The notes: a model not told the origin generated them from the letters alone. 64,000 nucleotides of DNA from Gluconacetobacter azotocaptans (GCF_014174355.1 NZ_JABEQF010000005.1:248001-312000), one strand, 5' to 3'; numbered from the stretch's first letter, positions 34,453 through 44,949 are shown. Made by a program: numbers and translations.

Positions 34453-35931
34453 ATGCTCGATCGTGCCGTTTTATCGCGCCTTTCGCCTGCCATGGCCATT
34501 CATCAGCCTCGCTTCGATTTGACGCGCTTGCGGTCGGGTATTCTGCATCTGGGTTGTGGCAATTTTCACCGCGCACATCAGGTTGTCGCGACGCAAGCGG
34601 CGATCGAGGCGGATAAGGAGAACGGGCTGCGGTGGGGGATTACATCCGCGACGATGCGTCGTCCCGATTTGACCCGGCAACTGACACGGCAGGACAATCT
34701 CTACACGCTGCTGACGCGGGAGCCGGAAGGCACTGTCGTCTCTATTATAGGGGCCATCGCCGAATCCGTATTCTTGGGTGACGATCGGCCGGGACTGCCT
34801 GCACGCCTGGCTGACCGCCGGACGCGGATCGTCACGCTCACCGTCACGGCCAGCGGTTATCACCTGACGGCGGATGGCCGGCTCGATGCGCAGGCGGACG
34901 ATATCCAGGCCGATCTGGTACGTGACACGCCCCATACCGCGCCGGGGGTTCTGACCGCCGGACTGGAGAAGGTGCGCAGGCAGGGCAGCGCGCCGCCGGT
35001 CGTGCTATGCTGCGACAATCTTTCACATAATGGCCGGACATTGAGGCGCGCCGTGACCGATTTCGCATCGTTGCGTGGCGATGATCGATTGGCGGAGTGG
35101 ATTGCGCAGCATGTGCAATTTCCCGATACGATGGTGGACCGGATCGTCCCGGCCACGACGCCGGACGATATCGAGGATGTGCGCCGCGCGCTGGGCGACG
35201 TCGAGGACGCCGCGCCGGTTCCGGCAGAACCCTGGTTCCAATGGGTGATCGGCAATTTCGAGGGGCCGCGCCCATGTTGGGAAGCGCATGGCGCGCAATT
35301 CACATCCGATGTCGCGACGTTCGAGCGCGCCAAGCTGCAAATGCTCAACGGCACGCATATGATCCTGGCCTATATCGGCGCGCTTGCCGGCTTGCCGACG
35401 ATCGCGGACGCCGTGGCCGATCCGGCCTTGGGACGTATCGCGTCGCGCTTCATGCGCGAGGAGCAGAGCGCCGGCGTCGCGTTCGCGTCCGACGACATCG
35501 CGCGTTATGCCGACGCGCTGATGACGCGCTTTCGCAACCCCGCCATCGTGCATCGGGCGGATCGCATCGGGCGCAACGGTTCGGCCAAAATGGCGGCCCG
35601 GGTCATCGCGCCGATGCGCGCGAATATCGAGGCCGGACGCCCGACGCCGGGTGCGATTTTGCTGATTGCCGGGTGGATACGCTGGTTCGCGCTTCATGAA
35701 CAGCAGGCGCTGGATACGGCGTTGGCCGATCCCCGCGCCGAGACGCTGCGACGTATTTGCGCCGAGGCCCGGCACGACCATCACGCGCAGGCAAAAGCAT
35801 TTCTGGAGATGGAGGAGGTGTTCGGACCGCCGTTGCCCAGGCACGAGTACCATGCGGCGGAGATTGCCGGCATGCTGCGTCGCCTGACGGAGGAGAGTGT
35901 AACGGCGGTGTTGTGTGACGAGGCGGGCTAG
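34453..35931 (+). CDS. Mannitol dehydrogenase family protein (polyol/uronate oxidoreductase)
   Basis: A 492-residue long-chain polyol dehydrogenase. The NAD-binding start ILHLGCGNFHRAHQ, the central WGITSATMRRPDL and the catalytic Lys-Asn-His set in KLQMLNGTHMILAYIG are intact, and the C-terminal helical domain is complete. The family includes mannitol 2-dehydrogenase, fructuronate reductase and related enzymes. At this length mannitol or a similar hexitol is likely. AAGGAG precedes the ATG. Synonymous codon use is less G/C-biased than in neighbours, which hints at transfer. The HAD phosphatase gene converges on it. Confidence 0.88.
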   Translation: MLDRAVLSRLSPAMAIHQPRFDLTRLRSGILHLGCGNFHRAHQVVATQAAIEADKENGLRWGITSATMRRPDLTRQLTRQDNLYTLLTREPEGTVVSIIGAIAESVFLGDDRPGLPARLADRRTRIVTLTVTASGYHLTADGRLDAQADDIQADLVRDTPHTAPGVLTAGLEKVRRQGSAPPVVLCCDNLSHNGRTLRRAVTDFASLRGDDRLAEWIAQHVQFPDTMVDRIVPATTPDDIEDVRRALGDVEDAAPVPAEPWFQWVIGNFEGPRPCWEAHGAQFTSDVATFERAKLQMLNGTHMILAYIGALAGLPTIADAVADPALGRIASRFMREEQSAGVAFASDDIARYADALMTRFRNPAIVHRADRIGRNGSAKMAARVIAPMRANIEAGRPTPGAILLIAGWIRWFALHEQQALDTALADPRAETLRRICAEARHDHHAQAKAFLEMEEVFGPPLPRHEYHAAEIAGMLRRLTEESVTAVLCDEAG

Positions 35932-36018
35932 CAGCCTGTCGGATCGAACCCTGTCGCTGTGAGTGCAGGCGCGGTCGGTGGCTCCGCCAGCGACGGACGC
36001 CGGCAGATCCTTTCCCGC

Positions 36019-36738
36019 TCACTCCGCTCCGTACATTCCGGCCGCTTTCTCGATATAGGCGCGTACGATGTCGAGGTCATCGACCACGGCCAGCGCCTTG
36101 CCACGAATTTCGTCCGTCGCCTCCAAAAGGTCGGGCACGACGATGACAGGGATTCCAGCGGCGTGCGCGGCGCGGGCGCCGTTATGGGAATCTTCCAGAG
36201 CGAGACAGAATTCCGGTGCAACGCCGATCTTACGGGCCGCGGTCAAATAAGGTTCCGGACTGGGCTTGCCGCGCGAGACGTCATCACGGGTGACGGTTGC
36301 GTCGAAACGGTGATCCAGCCCGACAAGCTTGAGGTGATGGTCTGTCCGATAGCGGCTGGAAGACGTCGCGATGGCACGCGGCAGTCCGAGGCGATCCAGC
36401 AGATCCAGTAGAGGCACCACCCCCGCTTTCAGCGCCAGTCGCCCCGTATCGACGAAATTGCGCAGATGGATTTCCTGCAGGGCGAAGAAGCGCTCCAGGG
36501 GGAACGCCGCACCATAATCGCCCTGGACGAGACGGCGGCAATCGTCGGCAGGCAAGCCGATCATACGACGGCAGAACACCGACGGCATGTCGTAGCCAAG
36601 GTCCTTGCCAGCACTGACCAGCGCATCCATCGCCAATGTCTCGCTGTCGAGGAGCAGACCATCCATATCAAAGATCACGCCACGGACCGGCGTGGGCTTC
36701 GTCTCGAAGATCGTCTCCACGACTGCATTGCTCACCAT
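36019..36738 (-). CDS. HAD family phosphatase (beta-phosphoglucomutase-like subfamily)
   Basis: A 239-residue haloacid dehalogenase-type hydrolase. Motif I is IFDMDGLLLDSE, motif II is AIATSSS, the motif III lysine is in GKPSPEPYL, and motif IV is ALEDSHNGARAAHAAG. The helical cap lies between motifs I and II. It probably removes phosphate from a sugar or polyol phosphate. The neighbouring polyol dehydrogenase suggests a hexitol phosphate, but this is inference. AAAGGAT precedes the ATG at 36738. Confidence 0.88.
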   Translation of the reverse strand: MVSNAVVETIFETKPTPVRGVIFDMDGLLLDSETLAMDALVSAGKDLGYDMPSVFCRRMIGLPADDCRRLVQGDYGAAFPLERFFALQEIHLRNFVDTGRLALKAGVVPLLDLLDRLGLPRAIATSSSRYRTDHHLKLVGLDHRFDATVTRDDVSRGKPSPEPYLTAARKIGVAPEFCLALEDSHNGARAAHAAGIPVIVVPDLLEATDEIRGKALAVVDDLDIVRAYIEKAAGMYGAE

Positions 36739-36848
36739 CGTGTCATCCTTTTCGCTGCTGACCTGAATCCTTATGACTGACGGGGCGAAAGGTTGCATCC
36801 ACGGGGCGGCGCCGGGGGAACAGAGCCTGAATTTCGGCAGCTCGTATA

Positions 36849-37910
36849 TTACGGGACGACATCCGGGCGGATCATGTCGCAGACGCCGACATCGGCCCCG
36901 GGCGCATAGGGCAGGCCCACCACGTCACGCAGGTAATCCCGCGTCGCGCGACAGACGGCGGCAGCGGCGTGCGAGCGCAGCGGCGAGGCGATGACATGGG
37001 CGCCCGCATCGGGGAAGTCCACACGCCGGCGCAGGGCGGCCGGGGTGCCCAGCCGGTCATACATCCGCAGCATCGCCGCCACCGACACGGTGGGGTCCTG
37101 ATGGTCGGGGTCGCGATCGTAATATCCCATAAAGACCGGGGCCGTGACCTGCCCGAACAGATCGTCGGTCATCAGCCCCCGCGTCAGTTCGGCCAGGGCG
37201 ACATAGCCGTCCAGATGCACATCCCCCGTCCAGATCGGCCCGACCGCCGGTTCGTGCGTCACGTCCCGCCCCTGATTATGGACCAGCCACATCAGCGACC
37301 TGCCCCACGGCCACAGCAACGGATCAAGCTGGCTGCCGCGCTCGCGCACCAGCGGCGACCACAGCACCAGGGCGGACACCGCCTGCGGCTGCTGCGCGGC
37401 CAGCGCCAAAGCCAGCGCCCCGCCGGTCGAGGTCCCGATGACGATCACCCGGTCCCCGATCGCCCGCCCGACCGCCAGCGCCGTGGCCGCGCCCTGCATC
37501 AATCGCGCGGCCGACAGGCCCCGCATCGCGTCGGGCGCGCGCAACCCATGCCCCGGCAGCCGGGACAGATACAGGTTGCAGCCGAACAGCCGCGCCAGGT
37601 CGCGATGCACGGGAAAGCCTTCCCCCTGGCTGGCGGTGAAGCCGTGCAGATAGACCATGGTGCAGGCCGTCCGCGCCGGATGCGCCGGATCGGCCCAGAC
37701 GATCCGGGCCTCGGTATCCGGCCGCAACGCCCCCGCCCGGCGCTCCCCCGCCGCAATCCACGCGTCCAGCGCCGCCGGGTCGCGTGGCACGTCCGGCAGG
37801 ACGACATCCCCCACCCACGGCCGCACACGCGGCCCCGCCGCGAACACGCAGGCCAACGCCCCCAACAGCGCCAGCCCAACCCACCGCCACCGCACTTGCC
37901 GGCCGTTCAT
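36849..37910 (-). CDS. Membrane-anchored alpha/beta hydrolase
   Basis: A 353-residue protein with an N-terminal signal anchor (WVGLALLGALACVFAAG). The alpha/beta hydrolase fold follows: oxyanion region VYLHGFTASQGEG, nucleophile elbow GTSTGGAL (Ser), catalytic Asp region GYYDRDPDHQDPT and His in PDAGAHVIASPL. Carboxylesterase or lipase-like activity at the periplasmic face of the membrane is likely. The start MNGRQVRW at 37910 has CAGG upstream and leaves the anchor near the N terminus. Confidence 0.8.
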   Translation of the reverse strand: MNGRQVRWRWVGLALLGALACVFAAGPRVRPWVGDVVLPDVPRDPAALDAWIAAGERRAGALRPDTEARIVWADPAHPARTACTMVYLHGFTASQGEGFPVHRDLARLFGCNLYLSRLPGHGLRAPDAMRGLSAARLMQGAATALAVGRAIGDRVIVIGTSTGGALALALAAQQPQAVSALVLWSPLVRERGSQLDPLLWPWGRSLMWLVHNQGRDVTHEPAVGPIWTGDVHLDGYVALAELTRGLMTDDLFGQVTAPVFMGYYDRDPDHQDPTVSVAAMLRMYDRLGTPAALRRRVDFPDAGAHVIASPLRSHAAAAVCRATRDYLRDVVGLPYAPGADVGVCDMIRPDVVP

Positions 37911-38082
37911 TCCGTTACCTGCATCGTTTCTCTCGGATCCGTGTCGCAGCATAGCCGACCATTACGGAATCGTCGCATTCCACGCTTGCCATCACCAGAG
38001 CAGTTATATCCATGGCCAATACGTCTGCTATGGGGGGGAGGCTCTTGAGTCGAGGGAGCAACTGGTCCGAGGAAAATTACCG

Positions 38083-38622
38083 ATGAGCGGTCCCAGAATC
38101 CTTGTGAGTGCGTGCCTGGTGGGACGCCCCGTGCGCTACAACGGGACCGCCAAATCGTTGGTTCATCCCGCATTACTGCGTTGGCTGGCCGAAGGACGGG
38201 TCGTCACTCTTTGTCCCGAACTGGCGGCTGGCTTCGCTGTTCCACGGCCAGCAGCCGAAATAGTCGCTGGTCGCTCGGGGCGGGACGTATTGGCGGGAAA
38301 TGGCTGCGTCCTCGAATCTACGGGCAATGACGTCACTGACCTGTTCCGCGCGGGCGCACAAGCAGCCCTTACGCTTGCGCGGGAGCAGGCCTGCGTCTTT
38401 GCCCTTTTGACCGATGGAAGTCCCTCATGCGGCAGCAACTTCATATATGATGGCAGCTTCCGGGGCATCCTCCATGACGGGACCGGTGTCACGGCAGCTC
38501 TTCTACGCGATAATAGGATCGAAGTTTTTGCAGATTCCGAAATTGATAAACTGGCCGCAAGACTTGAAGCATGTACAGCAAACGACGGAGAGCGTTTTAA
38601 CTCTCCGTCGATCGAGAAATGA
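38083..38622 (+). CDS. DUF523 family protein
   Basis: A 179-residue protein of the DUF523 family. Conserved cysteine regions are seen: ILVSACLVGRPVRYNG at the N terminus, TLCPELAAGFAVPRPAAEI, and SPSCGSNFIYDG. The cysteines suggest metal or cluster binding, but no activity is established. GAGGAAA precedes the ATG. It stands alone between divergent and convergent genes. Confidence 0.85.
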   Translation: MSGPRILVSACLVGRPVRYNGTAKSLVHPALLRWLAEGRVVTLCPELAAGFAVPRPAAEIVAGRSGRDVLAGNGCVLESTGNDVTDLFRAGAQAALTLAREQACVFALLTDGSPSCGSNFIYDGSFRGILHDGTGVTAALLRDNRIEVFADSEIDKLAARLEACTANDGERFNSPSIEK

Positions 38623-38665
38623 CCGCTTTGTCATCGATTTTTCATAAGGGACTGGGGAGAGGTCG

Positions 38666-39694
38666 TCAGACCCCAGGCCGTTCCAAGGAGGCGTCGATTT
38701 CCAGCGCCAGCCGCGCCATTTTCAACGCGCCGTCCTTGCTGGCCGCGCCACAGATAAAGCGGGCCGGGTGCGCGAAGACCGCATCCGGAACGCCGGACAT
38801 CTCGGCCAACGCCTCCCTCTCCAGGCCGCCCCACGCTTCCGGCAGCGAGACCCGTTGTCCGAAATCGCCCCGTTTGGGCGGGACGGCCTTCACATTCCAC
38901 CGGTCGGGTCCGGCCGGCGAGACCACGTAGACGACGGGAAGCTGCTGCTCGAAAATCACCTTCTCGGTGGGCATGCCCGTGTCCATGACAAGGATGCGCT
39001 TGTCGTCCGCGCTGTCATAGGCCGCCATCACCCGGTTCGCCGCCTTCAGGCCGGCGCGCACGCGGTCGACCATATTGACCAGATGGGACGCAACGGCCAC
39101 GGCGGCATTCGCAAAGCCCTGGGCTTCCCTCGACCGCGCCTCGTCGGGACCATAAAGCTCGGCGGTGTCCCAGGCCGGACCGCAGGCCGACACGATGTCC
39201 GCCAGCGACAGCTTGCCCATCTTCGCAACGCCATTGTCATCCTGGTCGATCGGCAGGACCAGCGCGTGATCGACGGCCTGCCAGATCGCAGCCAGCCCCT
39301 CGTCGTCCACCGGCGTCGTCAGGATATTGCGCAGCGCCGCGACCCCGTAATCCTTCCACAGCAACCCGGCCGCGCTGTAGGGCGTGCCGTCCTCGCGGAG
39401 CGGCTTGTCCTTCATGTGATGGTCATACCGTCCCCGGGACGGTTCATACGCACCGCCCACGTCGAACACGATGTCGGCCGATTTGATGCGTTCCGGCGCC
39501 CGCGTACGCGTGAAATCAAGCCGGTCGACGGGTGCGTCCGCCAGAACACGGCCTCTCAGATCACCCTGCGGCGCAAGGGCGTAATGAAGGATGACGTACC
39601 CCAGCGTTTCATCGACATGGAAATTCCCCGAATGGGTCAGTGCCTTGACGGGTGTGGTCCCATTCTCAAGACCAATGGGGGTGTGCTCTGACAT
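38666..39694 (-). CDS. MYG1 family protein (DHH-like phosphoesterase/exonuclease fold)
   Basis: A 342-residue protein homologous to MYG1. THSGNFHVDETLGYVILHYA carries the His/Asp metal motif, and DVGGAYEPSRGRYDHHMKDK holds the DHH-like motif. The C terminus includes LAEMSGVPDAVFAHPARFIC. Eukaryotic MYG1 is an RNA exonuclease, while the bacterial role is not defined. The start MSEHTPIG at 39694 is preferred. MPAGPYM at 39712 is possible. Neither has a strong ribosome site. It is divergent from nhaA. Confidence 0.85.
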   Translation of the reverse strand: MSEHTPIGLENGTTPVKALTHSGNFHVDETLGYVILHYALAPQGDLRGRVLADAPVDRLDFTRTRAPERIKSADIVFDVGGAYEPSRGRYDHHMKDKPLREDGTPYSAAGLLWKDYGVAALRNILTTPVDDEGLAAIWQAVDHALVLPIDQDDNGVAKMGKLSLADIVSACGPAWDTAELYGPDEARSREAQGFANAAVAVASHLVNMVDRVRAGLKAANRVMAAYDSADDKRILVMDTGMPTEKVIFEQQLPVVYVVSPAGPDRWNVKAVPPKRGDFGQRVSLPEAWGGLEREALAEMSGVPDAVFAHPARFICGAASKDGALKMARLALEIDASLERPGV

Positions 39695-39939
39695 ATAGGG
39701 ACCTGCTGGCATACAAGGGTGAATTTTCGATCGTGCTCCGTCATGCCGCACGGGCTACCGCCAGACAACACCCTTTGTCGGAAACACTGCCCGCTCCGGC
39801 CCCCAGGCCACGGGGCAGCAATCGCCTTGTGGTTGGAAACCCCGATCCGCTTTGATAGTAAGTGGGTGGGTGTCCGCCGCAGGGTGCGACGAGGCAGGCT
39901 TTTGTGTTGGTCGGGCCGCCACGCGGAGAAAGCACGCCG

Positions 39940-41199
39940 ATGGATCATCCCATACCCGAGCGAAAATTGCCTCGCGTCCGGATTATCGCCGAACGCACCT
40001 TCGCCGCCCTCGAGCACTTCCTGCATATCGAAGCCGTCAGCGGCGCCGTGCTGCTGGCCGCCGCCGCCTTTGCCCTTGCCTGGGCCAATTCAGCGATGGC
40101 GGACAGCTATCATCACCTCTGGCAGCTTTCCTTTGCGATCCGGCTGGGTGGGTTCATCTTCGATCATCCTCTGCACTTCTGGATCAATGATGTGCTGATG
40201 ACCGTATTCTTCCTGGTCGTCGGCATGGAAATACGGCGGGAAGTTCATGAAGGGGCGCTGACGGACCTGCGGCAGGCATTGTTGCCTGTCGCCGCGGCGC
40301 TCGGCGGCGTGCTCGTGCCTGCACTGCTCTATCTCGGTCTGAACGGCGCCGGTCCACAACGGCAAGGCTGGGCGGTCCCCACGGCCACGGACATTGCTTT
40401 CGCCGTCGGCGTACTGGCGCTTCTGGGCAAATCGATCCCCGGAAATATCCGCATCTTCCTGCTGGCGCTGGCAATTATCGACGACATTGTGGCCGTGCTC
40501 ATCATTGCCTTCTTTTATTCCAGCGGACTGCATTACGGCGGTTTCGCGGTCGCGGGCCTGGGCGTTGTCATGGTGTCGAGCCTGCATATCATCGGTATCG
40601 GCTCGGCCTATGCCTATGTACTGCCGGGAGCGGTCATTTGGGCCGGTTTGCTGATGACGGGCGTCCATCCCACACTGGCGGGTGTGGTGCTGGGGCTGAT
40701 GACGCCTGTCATGCCCATGCGTGCAAGCAAGAATCCGCTGGATACCCAACGCGAGATGCTTCCTCCTGTCGTGCGGGTACAGGCCGCGTTACACCCGTGG
40801 GTGGCCTACGGGGTGATGCCCCTCTTCGCCTTGGCGAATGCCGGCGTGACGGTTGATGGGGTCGACCTTTCCCGAAGCGGGCCGCAATGGGTCATGGCAG
40901 GTGTCGCCATTGCATTGGTTGCAGGAAAATTCTCGGGGATCGTGAGCGTGAGCTGGCTGACGGTGCGCCTTGGCTTCTGCCGGCTGCCGCCGGGCGTCGA
41001 TTGGGGTGGCGTGTGTCTCATCGGGCTGCTGGGGGGCATCGGGTTCACCATGTCCATCTTCATCGCCATGTTGGCCTTCGAAGACGCGAACCTGCTCGGC
41101 GCGGCCAAGCTGGGCGTTCTCGCGGGCTCGGTGATCGCCACCGCGTCTGGACTTGGCTGGGGCACGATATATGTGCGCGGACGCCGCCGGCAGGCATAG
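39940..41199 (+). CDS. nhaA: Na+/H+ antiporter NhaA
   Basis: A 419-residue inner-membrane antiporter that expels Na+ in exchange for H+. The paired transport aspartates lie in [18 protein letters not shown]. Other NhaA blocks are [38 protein letters not shown] and [15 protein letters not shown]. About twelve helices are expected. The ATG at 39940 follows GGAGAA. The upstream in-frame extension is not conserved. Confidence 0.95.
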   Translation: MDHPIPERKLPRVRIIAERTFAALEHFLHIEAVSGAVLLAAAAFALAWANSAMADSYHHLWQLSFAIRLGGFIFDHPLHFWINDVLMTVFFLVVGMEIRREVHEGALTDLRQALLPVAAALGGVLVPALLYLGLNGAGPQRQGWAVPTATDIAFAVGVLALLGKSIPGNIRIFLLALAIIDDIVAVLIIAFFYSSGLHYGGFAVAGLGVVMVSSLHIIGIGSAYAYVLPGAVIWAGLLMTGVHPTLAGVVLGLMTPVMPMRASKNPLDTQREMLPPVVRVQAALHPWVAYGVMPLFALANAGVTVDGVDLSRSGPQWVMAGVAIALVAGKFSGIVSVSWLTVRLGFCRLPPGVDWGGVCLIGLLGGIGFTMSIFIAMLAFEDANLLGAAKLGVLAGSVIATASGLGWGTIYVRGRRRQA

Positions 41200-41226
41200 T
41201 CCCAACACACCCCCGACCCGTCCGCC

Positions 41227-42669
41227 TTACCGCGTGATGCCCGGCTGCGGCAGGGCATCGGCCTCACGCAGGCGCAATCCGTCACTGTCCTGGACGCCCC
41301 GCCGGTAGAAGAACAGCAGCAGCGAGCACACCAGGATCGCGACGGCGACGATCTGTTGCGTATGGCCGCCATATCCGGCGGCGGCGGGATGCAGGAATCC
41401 GACACCGAGCATGGCCAGGTTGAAGGCGACCAGCAGCACCGCGATCGCGGTCCAGATCCGCCCGCGACAGATAGCCGGCACCTGGTCCGGCCGATGCCGC
41501 CGCAGGATCATGAACCCGCCCAGCGCCAGGATTACCGACAGGATGTAGCCGATATTCCCCGCGAAGATGATGCCGGTGATATTGGCGATGAAGAACACGA
41601 TGAAGATGTTGACCACCAGATCCACCACCATGGCCCGGGCCGGCGCACCCCGACTGTTCAGCCGGTCCAGTTGCCGCACGGTCAGCCCCCGTTCGGCCAG
41701 GCCGTGCAGCGCGCGGCTGGACCCGGCGATGGCCGAATTCATCGTCACGAACTGCGCCAGGCAGATCACCGCGATGAAGACGCCCGTCAGCCCGTGGCCG
41801 ATGATACGGTCGACGACGGCGACGTAGAAGCCGACCGGATCGTCGCCGATGGCCTGTTCCCCCACCACCGACGGCAACACGACGCAGCTGAGCACAGCAA
41901 CCAGGATGACGATCAGCGACGACACCATCAGCGCCCAGCGGATGTGCTCGCGCGGGTTGTGGTATTCGGGCGCGAATGTCGCGCACAGTTCGGTGCCGTA
42001 GCTGGTCCAGGACGTGATGAAGGACCAGACCAGGAAAGCCTGCCACAGCGGCAGCCCGCCCACCCCCTCGAAATGCCAGTGCAGGCGCGACAGGTCGATG
42101 GGCACCACGAAGAACGGGCCGATCAGGCACACCGCCCCCAGCAGGCCCAGCAGCACGCTGACAATGCGATTGACGCGCGCCACCAGGGCGATGCCCCGCA
42201 CGTTCAGCACATAAACCAGCAGAATCATCGCGGCGGCGACGACATGCGGCAACCCCACCGCGCCTCCGCCCAGCGACATCGTCGCCGTCCAGGACGGAAA
42301 CCACTGGGCCTGCACCAGCCGCCCCACCTGCAACCCGCAGACCGCCAGCGTCACCGACCAGCCGGCCCAGTAGCCGAAAACGGCCAGCGCCCCCAGCGGA
42401 GTCGCGTATCGCCGCCAGGCCTCATGCGCGAAGACGCCGATCCCGCCCGACCGGTCGGGCAGCAACAACGCCAGTTCGGCATAAATCAGGTTCTGGACCA
42501 GCGCGACCAGGCTGGTGACGCACCAGACCGCCAGCGCGCCCCAGGCCCCGATCGGCCCGATTTCCAGGCCGATCAGACAGAAGGTGGTGACCGGCGTGCC
42601 GATCGCCAGCATGACGCCGTCGCTCCAGCGCAGGGACCGGACGAAGCCGGTGGCGGTGTGGGGTATCAT
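41227..42669 (-). CDS. APC superfamily amino acid/amine transporter
   Basis: A 480-residue permease with about twelve helices. The start MIPHTATGFVRSLRWSDGVM leads into the first helix, LAIGTPVTTFCLIGLEIGP. A central TSYGTELCATFAPEYHNPRE and a late GNIGYILSVILALGGFMILR fit the amino acid-polyamine-organocation superfamily. AAGGAGG precedes the ATG. It lies downstream of the GlxA-type regulator on the same strand and beside the carnitine catabolic genes, so uptake of carnitine or a related betaine or amino acid is likely but unproven. Confidence 0.85.
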   Translation of the reverse strand: MIPHTATGFVRSLRWSDGVMLAIGTPVTTFCLIGLEIGPIGAWGALAVWCVTSLVALVQNLIYAELALLLPDRSGGIGVFAHEAWRRYATPLGALAVFGYWAGWSVTLAVCGLQVGRLVQAQWFPSWTATMSLGGGAVGLPHVVAAAMILLVYVLNVRGIALVARVNRIVSVLLGLLGAVCLIGPFFVVPIDLSRLHWHFEGVGGLPLWQAFLVWSFITSWTSYGTELCATFAPEYHNPREHIRWALMVSSLIVILVAVLSCVVLPSVVGEQAIGDDPVGFYVAVVDRIIGHGLTGVFIAVICLAQFVTMNSAIAGSSRALHGLAERGLTVRQLDRLNSRGAPARAMVVDLVVNIFIVFFIANITGIIFAGNIGYILSVILALGGFMILRRHRPDQVPAICRGRIWTAIAVLLVAFNLAMLGVGFLHPAAAGYGGHTQQIVAVAILVCSLLLFFYRRGVQDSDGLRLREADALPQPGITR

Positions 42670-42713
42670 GCTGCCTCCTTGGCTCCTTGCGGATAAAGGG
42701 CGCGCGCATCGAA

Positions 42714-42848
42714 TCACGCCATCCGCCACCAGATCCCGCGCGTCAGCCGCTCCAGTTCGGTTGTCGATCCATCGCAGCCATAGAAGCGCACCATCGGCCT
42801 GATGTCGATCTCCAGCCGGTACAGTTCGTCCAACGTATCGTCACGGAC
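42714..42848 (-). pseudogene. Possible C-terminal gene fragment
   Basis: An open stretch with no good start reads as ordinary protein (DDTLDELYRLEIDIRPMVR, then TTELERLTRGIWWRMA and stop). A stop lies in frame immediately upstream, near repeat copy C. It may be the broken end of a gene once located between the regulator and the permease. Not recognised. Confidence 0.25.
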
Positions 42849-42881
42849 TCAAAATGGAAACGGCCGCCCTGCGCCCGACGC

Positions 42882-42945
42882 CACGATCGGGGTCCAGGAC
42901 CTCAGGCCCTGGTGGGTTCGGGCAACGCCCGGCCTTGTGTCATGC
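42882..42945. repeat. Dispersed palindromic repeat, copy C
   Basis: Plus-strand copy with GATCGGGGTCCAGGACCTCA, GGCCCTGGTGGGTTCGGGC and the AACGCCCGG hairpin arm. The CTGTCCTGCC end is degenerate here. It lies between the permease start and the regulator stop. Confidence 0.7.
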
Positions 42946-42956
42946 CGGCCTCGCCT

Positions 42957-43898
42957 TCACGGCTCCACGCGGTCCCGCGCCGGCGCGATTCCGAATTCTG
43001 ACCGATAGGCACGAGAGAAATTCGAACGGCTTTCGAACCCGCAGGCATCGGCGATATCCACGATCGACAGAGCGGTTTCCCGCAGCAGTGTCCGCGCCCG
43101 CGCCAGGCGCAGCTTGCGGTGATGGGCCGCCGGTCCCCAGCCATACTGCCGGCGGAACAGCCGCTCGATATGTCGGGGGGAGCGACCGGCCAGGTCGGAT
43201 AACTCCCCCGGCGCCACGCGTCGGTCGGCGACGCTTTCCATCCACGCCGTCAGGCGCGCCAGTATCCGCCCGCCCGCCGGCGCATCGCGCAGCGCGCGGC
43301 GACGCTGCGGTTCACCGGGCAGACGGATCGCGGAATGAATGAACTGCTCCGCCACGCGGCGGGCCAGACGGGGCCCGTGCAGGCGGGCGATGCGATGCAG
43401 CATCAGGTCGATCGATGCCGTTCCCCCCGCGCTGGTGAAAATGCGCCCGTGATCCTCGAACAATTCGCTCGAGGGCATCAGGTCGGGGAAGGCCTCGGCA
43501 AAGGCGGCGCAGACTTCCCAATGCATGGTGACCGGCACCTGATCGACCAGCCGGGCCTGGGCCAGTACGAACGCCCCGGTATCCAGCGCCCCGATTTCCA
43601 CCCGCCGCGCCGCCAGTCGCCGCAGCAGGCGCGGCAGGCGCGGCGAAATCTGCTTCAGCGGCTCGAACCCCGCCACGACCACCAGGCTGTCGAGCGCCGC
43701 ATCCGGCCCCAGGGGCGCGTCGGCCGCGATCTGCATCCCGTTCGACGCCGCCACCGGGCGGCCATCCTCGGAAAATACCGTCCATTCGAACAATCTTTCC
43801 TCGGCCAGGCGATTGGCGACGCGCAGCGGTTCGGCCGCGCACAGAAAGCCCAGCGCCGAAAAGCGGGGGATCAGCAGAAATCCGATGCGCACCGTCAT
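42957..43898 (-). CDS. GlxA-type transcriptional regulator (GATase1-like + AraC HTH)
   Basis: A 313-residue regulator. The N-terminal DJ-1/PfpI-like domain ([53 protein letters not shown]) senses a ligand, and the C-terminal AraC domain ([40 protein letters not shown]) binds DNA. This architecture includes CdhR, the regulator of carnitine dehydrogenase operons, and GbdR. It is divergent from the beta-keto acid cleavage enzyme and dehydrogenase genes and upstream of the permease, so it probably controls all of them. Confidence 0.88.
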   Translation of the reverse strand: MTVRIGFLLIPRFSALGFLCAAEPLRVANRLAEERLFEWTVFSEDGRPVAASNGMQIAADAPLGPDAALDSLVVVAGFEPLKQISPRLPRLLRRLAARRVEIGALDTGAFVLAQARLVDQVPVTMHWEVCAAFAEAFPDLMPSSELFEDHGRIFTSAGGTASIDLMLHRIARLHGPRLARRVAEQFIHSAIRLPGEPQRRRALRDAPAGGRILARLTAWMESVADRRVAPGELSDLAGRSPRHIERLFRRQYGWGPAAHHRKLRLARARTLLRETALSIVDIADACGFESRSNFSRAYRSEFGIAPARDRVEP

Positions 43899-44052
43899 GC
43901 CGGCAGTCAAGCAGACGCGAAACAGCACATCAACGCCGGTTTTCGGCACGCCTGTCCCGATCGCACGGCCCTACGCTGCCGGTCATCCCGTCGCGACCCC
44001 GGCCAGGGTGGCCGGACACCTCGCGGCCTGGGCCGGAGTCCGAGCAGCCAAC

Positions 44053-44946
44053 ATGACCTCGAAACTGTTCATCACATGCGCCGTCACCGGATCGGGCGAC
44101 ACGGCGTCGCGCCATCCCGATCTGCCGATCACGCCGAAGCAGATCGCCGACGCCGCCATCGCCGCCGCCCGGGCCGGGGCCGCCATCGCCCATATCCATG
44201 TCCGCGACCCCAGAACCGGTGCCGCCGCCCGCGACATCGCGCTGTATCGCGAGGTCGTCGAGCGCATCCGCGAGTCCGACACCGACGTCGTGATCAATCT
44301 GACGGCCGGCATGGGCGGCGACCTGGTCCTGCAATCGGGCGAAACGCCCCTGCCGCCGGTGGCCGGCGCGACCGATCTGGTCGGCCCGACCGAACGGCTG
44401 GCGCATATCGCCGAATTGTTGCCCGAGATCTGCACGCTGGATTGCGGCAGCATGAATTTCGCGCTGGGCGACTACATCATGGTCAACACGCCGTCGCAGT
44501 TGCGCGCCATGGCGGCGCAGGTGCAGGCGCTGGGCGTCCGGCCGGAACTCGAGGTCTTCGACACCGGCCATCTGGTGTTCGTCAAGGATCTGCTGAAGGA
44601 AGGGTTGCTGGACGCGCCGCTGATGATTCAGTTGTGCATGGGGGTGCCTTACGGCGCGCCCGACGATGTCCTGACCCTGCTGTCTATGGTCAACCGGTTG
44701 CCCCCCGGCACAATCTACAGCGCGTTTTCGCTGGGCCGCCACCAGTTGCCCTATGTCGGGCTGGCCCCGATGATCGGCCACAACATCCGCGTGGGACTGG
44801 AAGACAATCTGTACCTCTCACGCGGCCAGTTCGCCAGCAATGCCGACCTGGTGGCCCGTGCCGTCACGACGCTGGAGGCGATGAACGTCGCCATTATGAC
44901 ACCGCAGGAAGTCCGTACGCACCTGAAGCTGGTCAAGCGGGGCTGA
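44053..44946 (+). CDS. Beta-keto acid cleavage enzyme (BKACE), probably 3-dehydrocarnitine-cleaving
   Basis: A 297-residue member of the BKACE (DUF849) family, which condenses a beta-keto acid with acetyl-CoA and cleaves it to acetoacetate and a new CoA thioester. The zinc-binding HIHVRDP motif is present after [47 protein letters not shown] and [17 protein letters not shown] are family blocks. It lies 3 bp before the carnitine dehydrogenase-like fusion, so 3-dehydrocarnitine is the likely substrate, giving betainyl-CoA and acetoacetate. Confidence 0.87.
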   Translation: MTSKLFITCAVTGSGDTASRHPDLPITPKQIADAAIAAARAGAAIAHIHVRDPRTGAAARDIALYREVVERIRESDTDVVINLTAGMGGDLVLQSGETPLPPVAGATDLVGPTERLAHIAELLPEICTLDCGSMNFALGDYIMVNTPSQLRAMAAQVQALGVRPELEVFDTGHLVFVKDLLKEGLLDAPLMIQLCMGVPYGAPDDVLTLLSMVNRLPPGTIYSAFSLGRHQLPYVGLAPMIGHNIRVGLEDNLYLSRGQFASNADLVARAVTTLEAMNVAIMTPQEVRTHLKLVKRG

Positions 44947-44949
44947 GCC

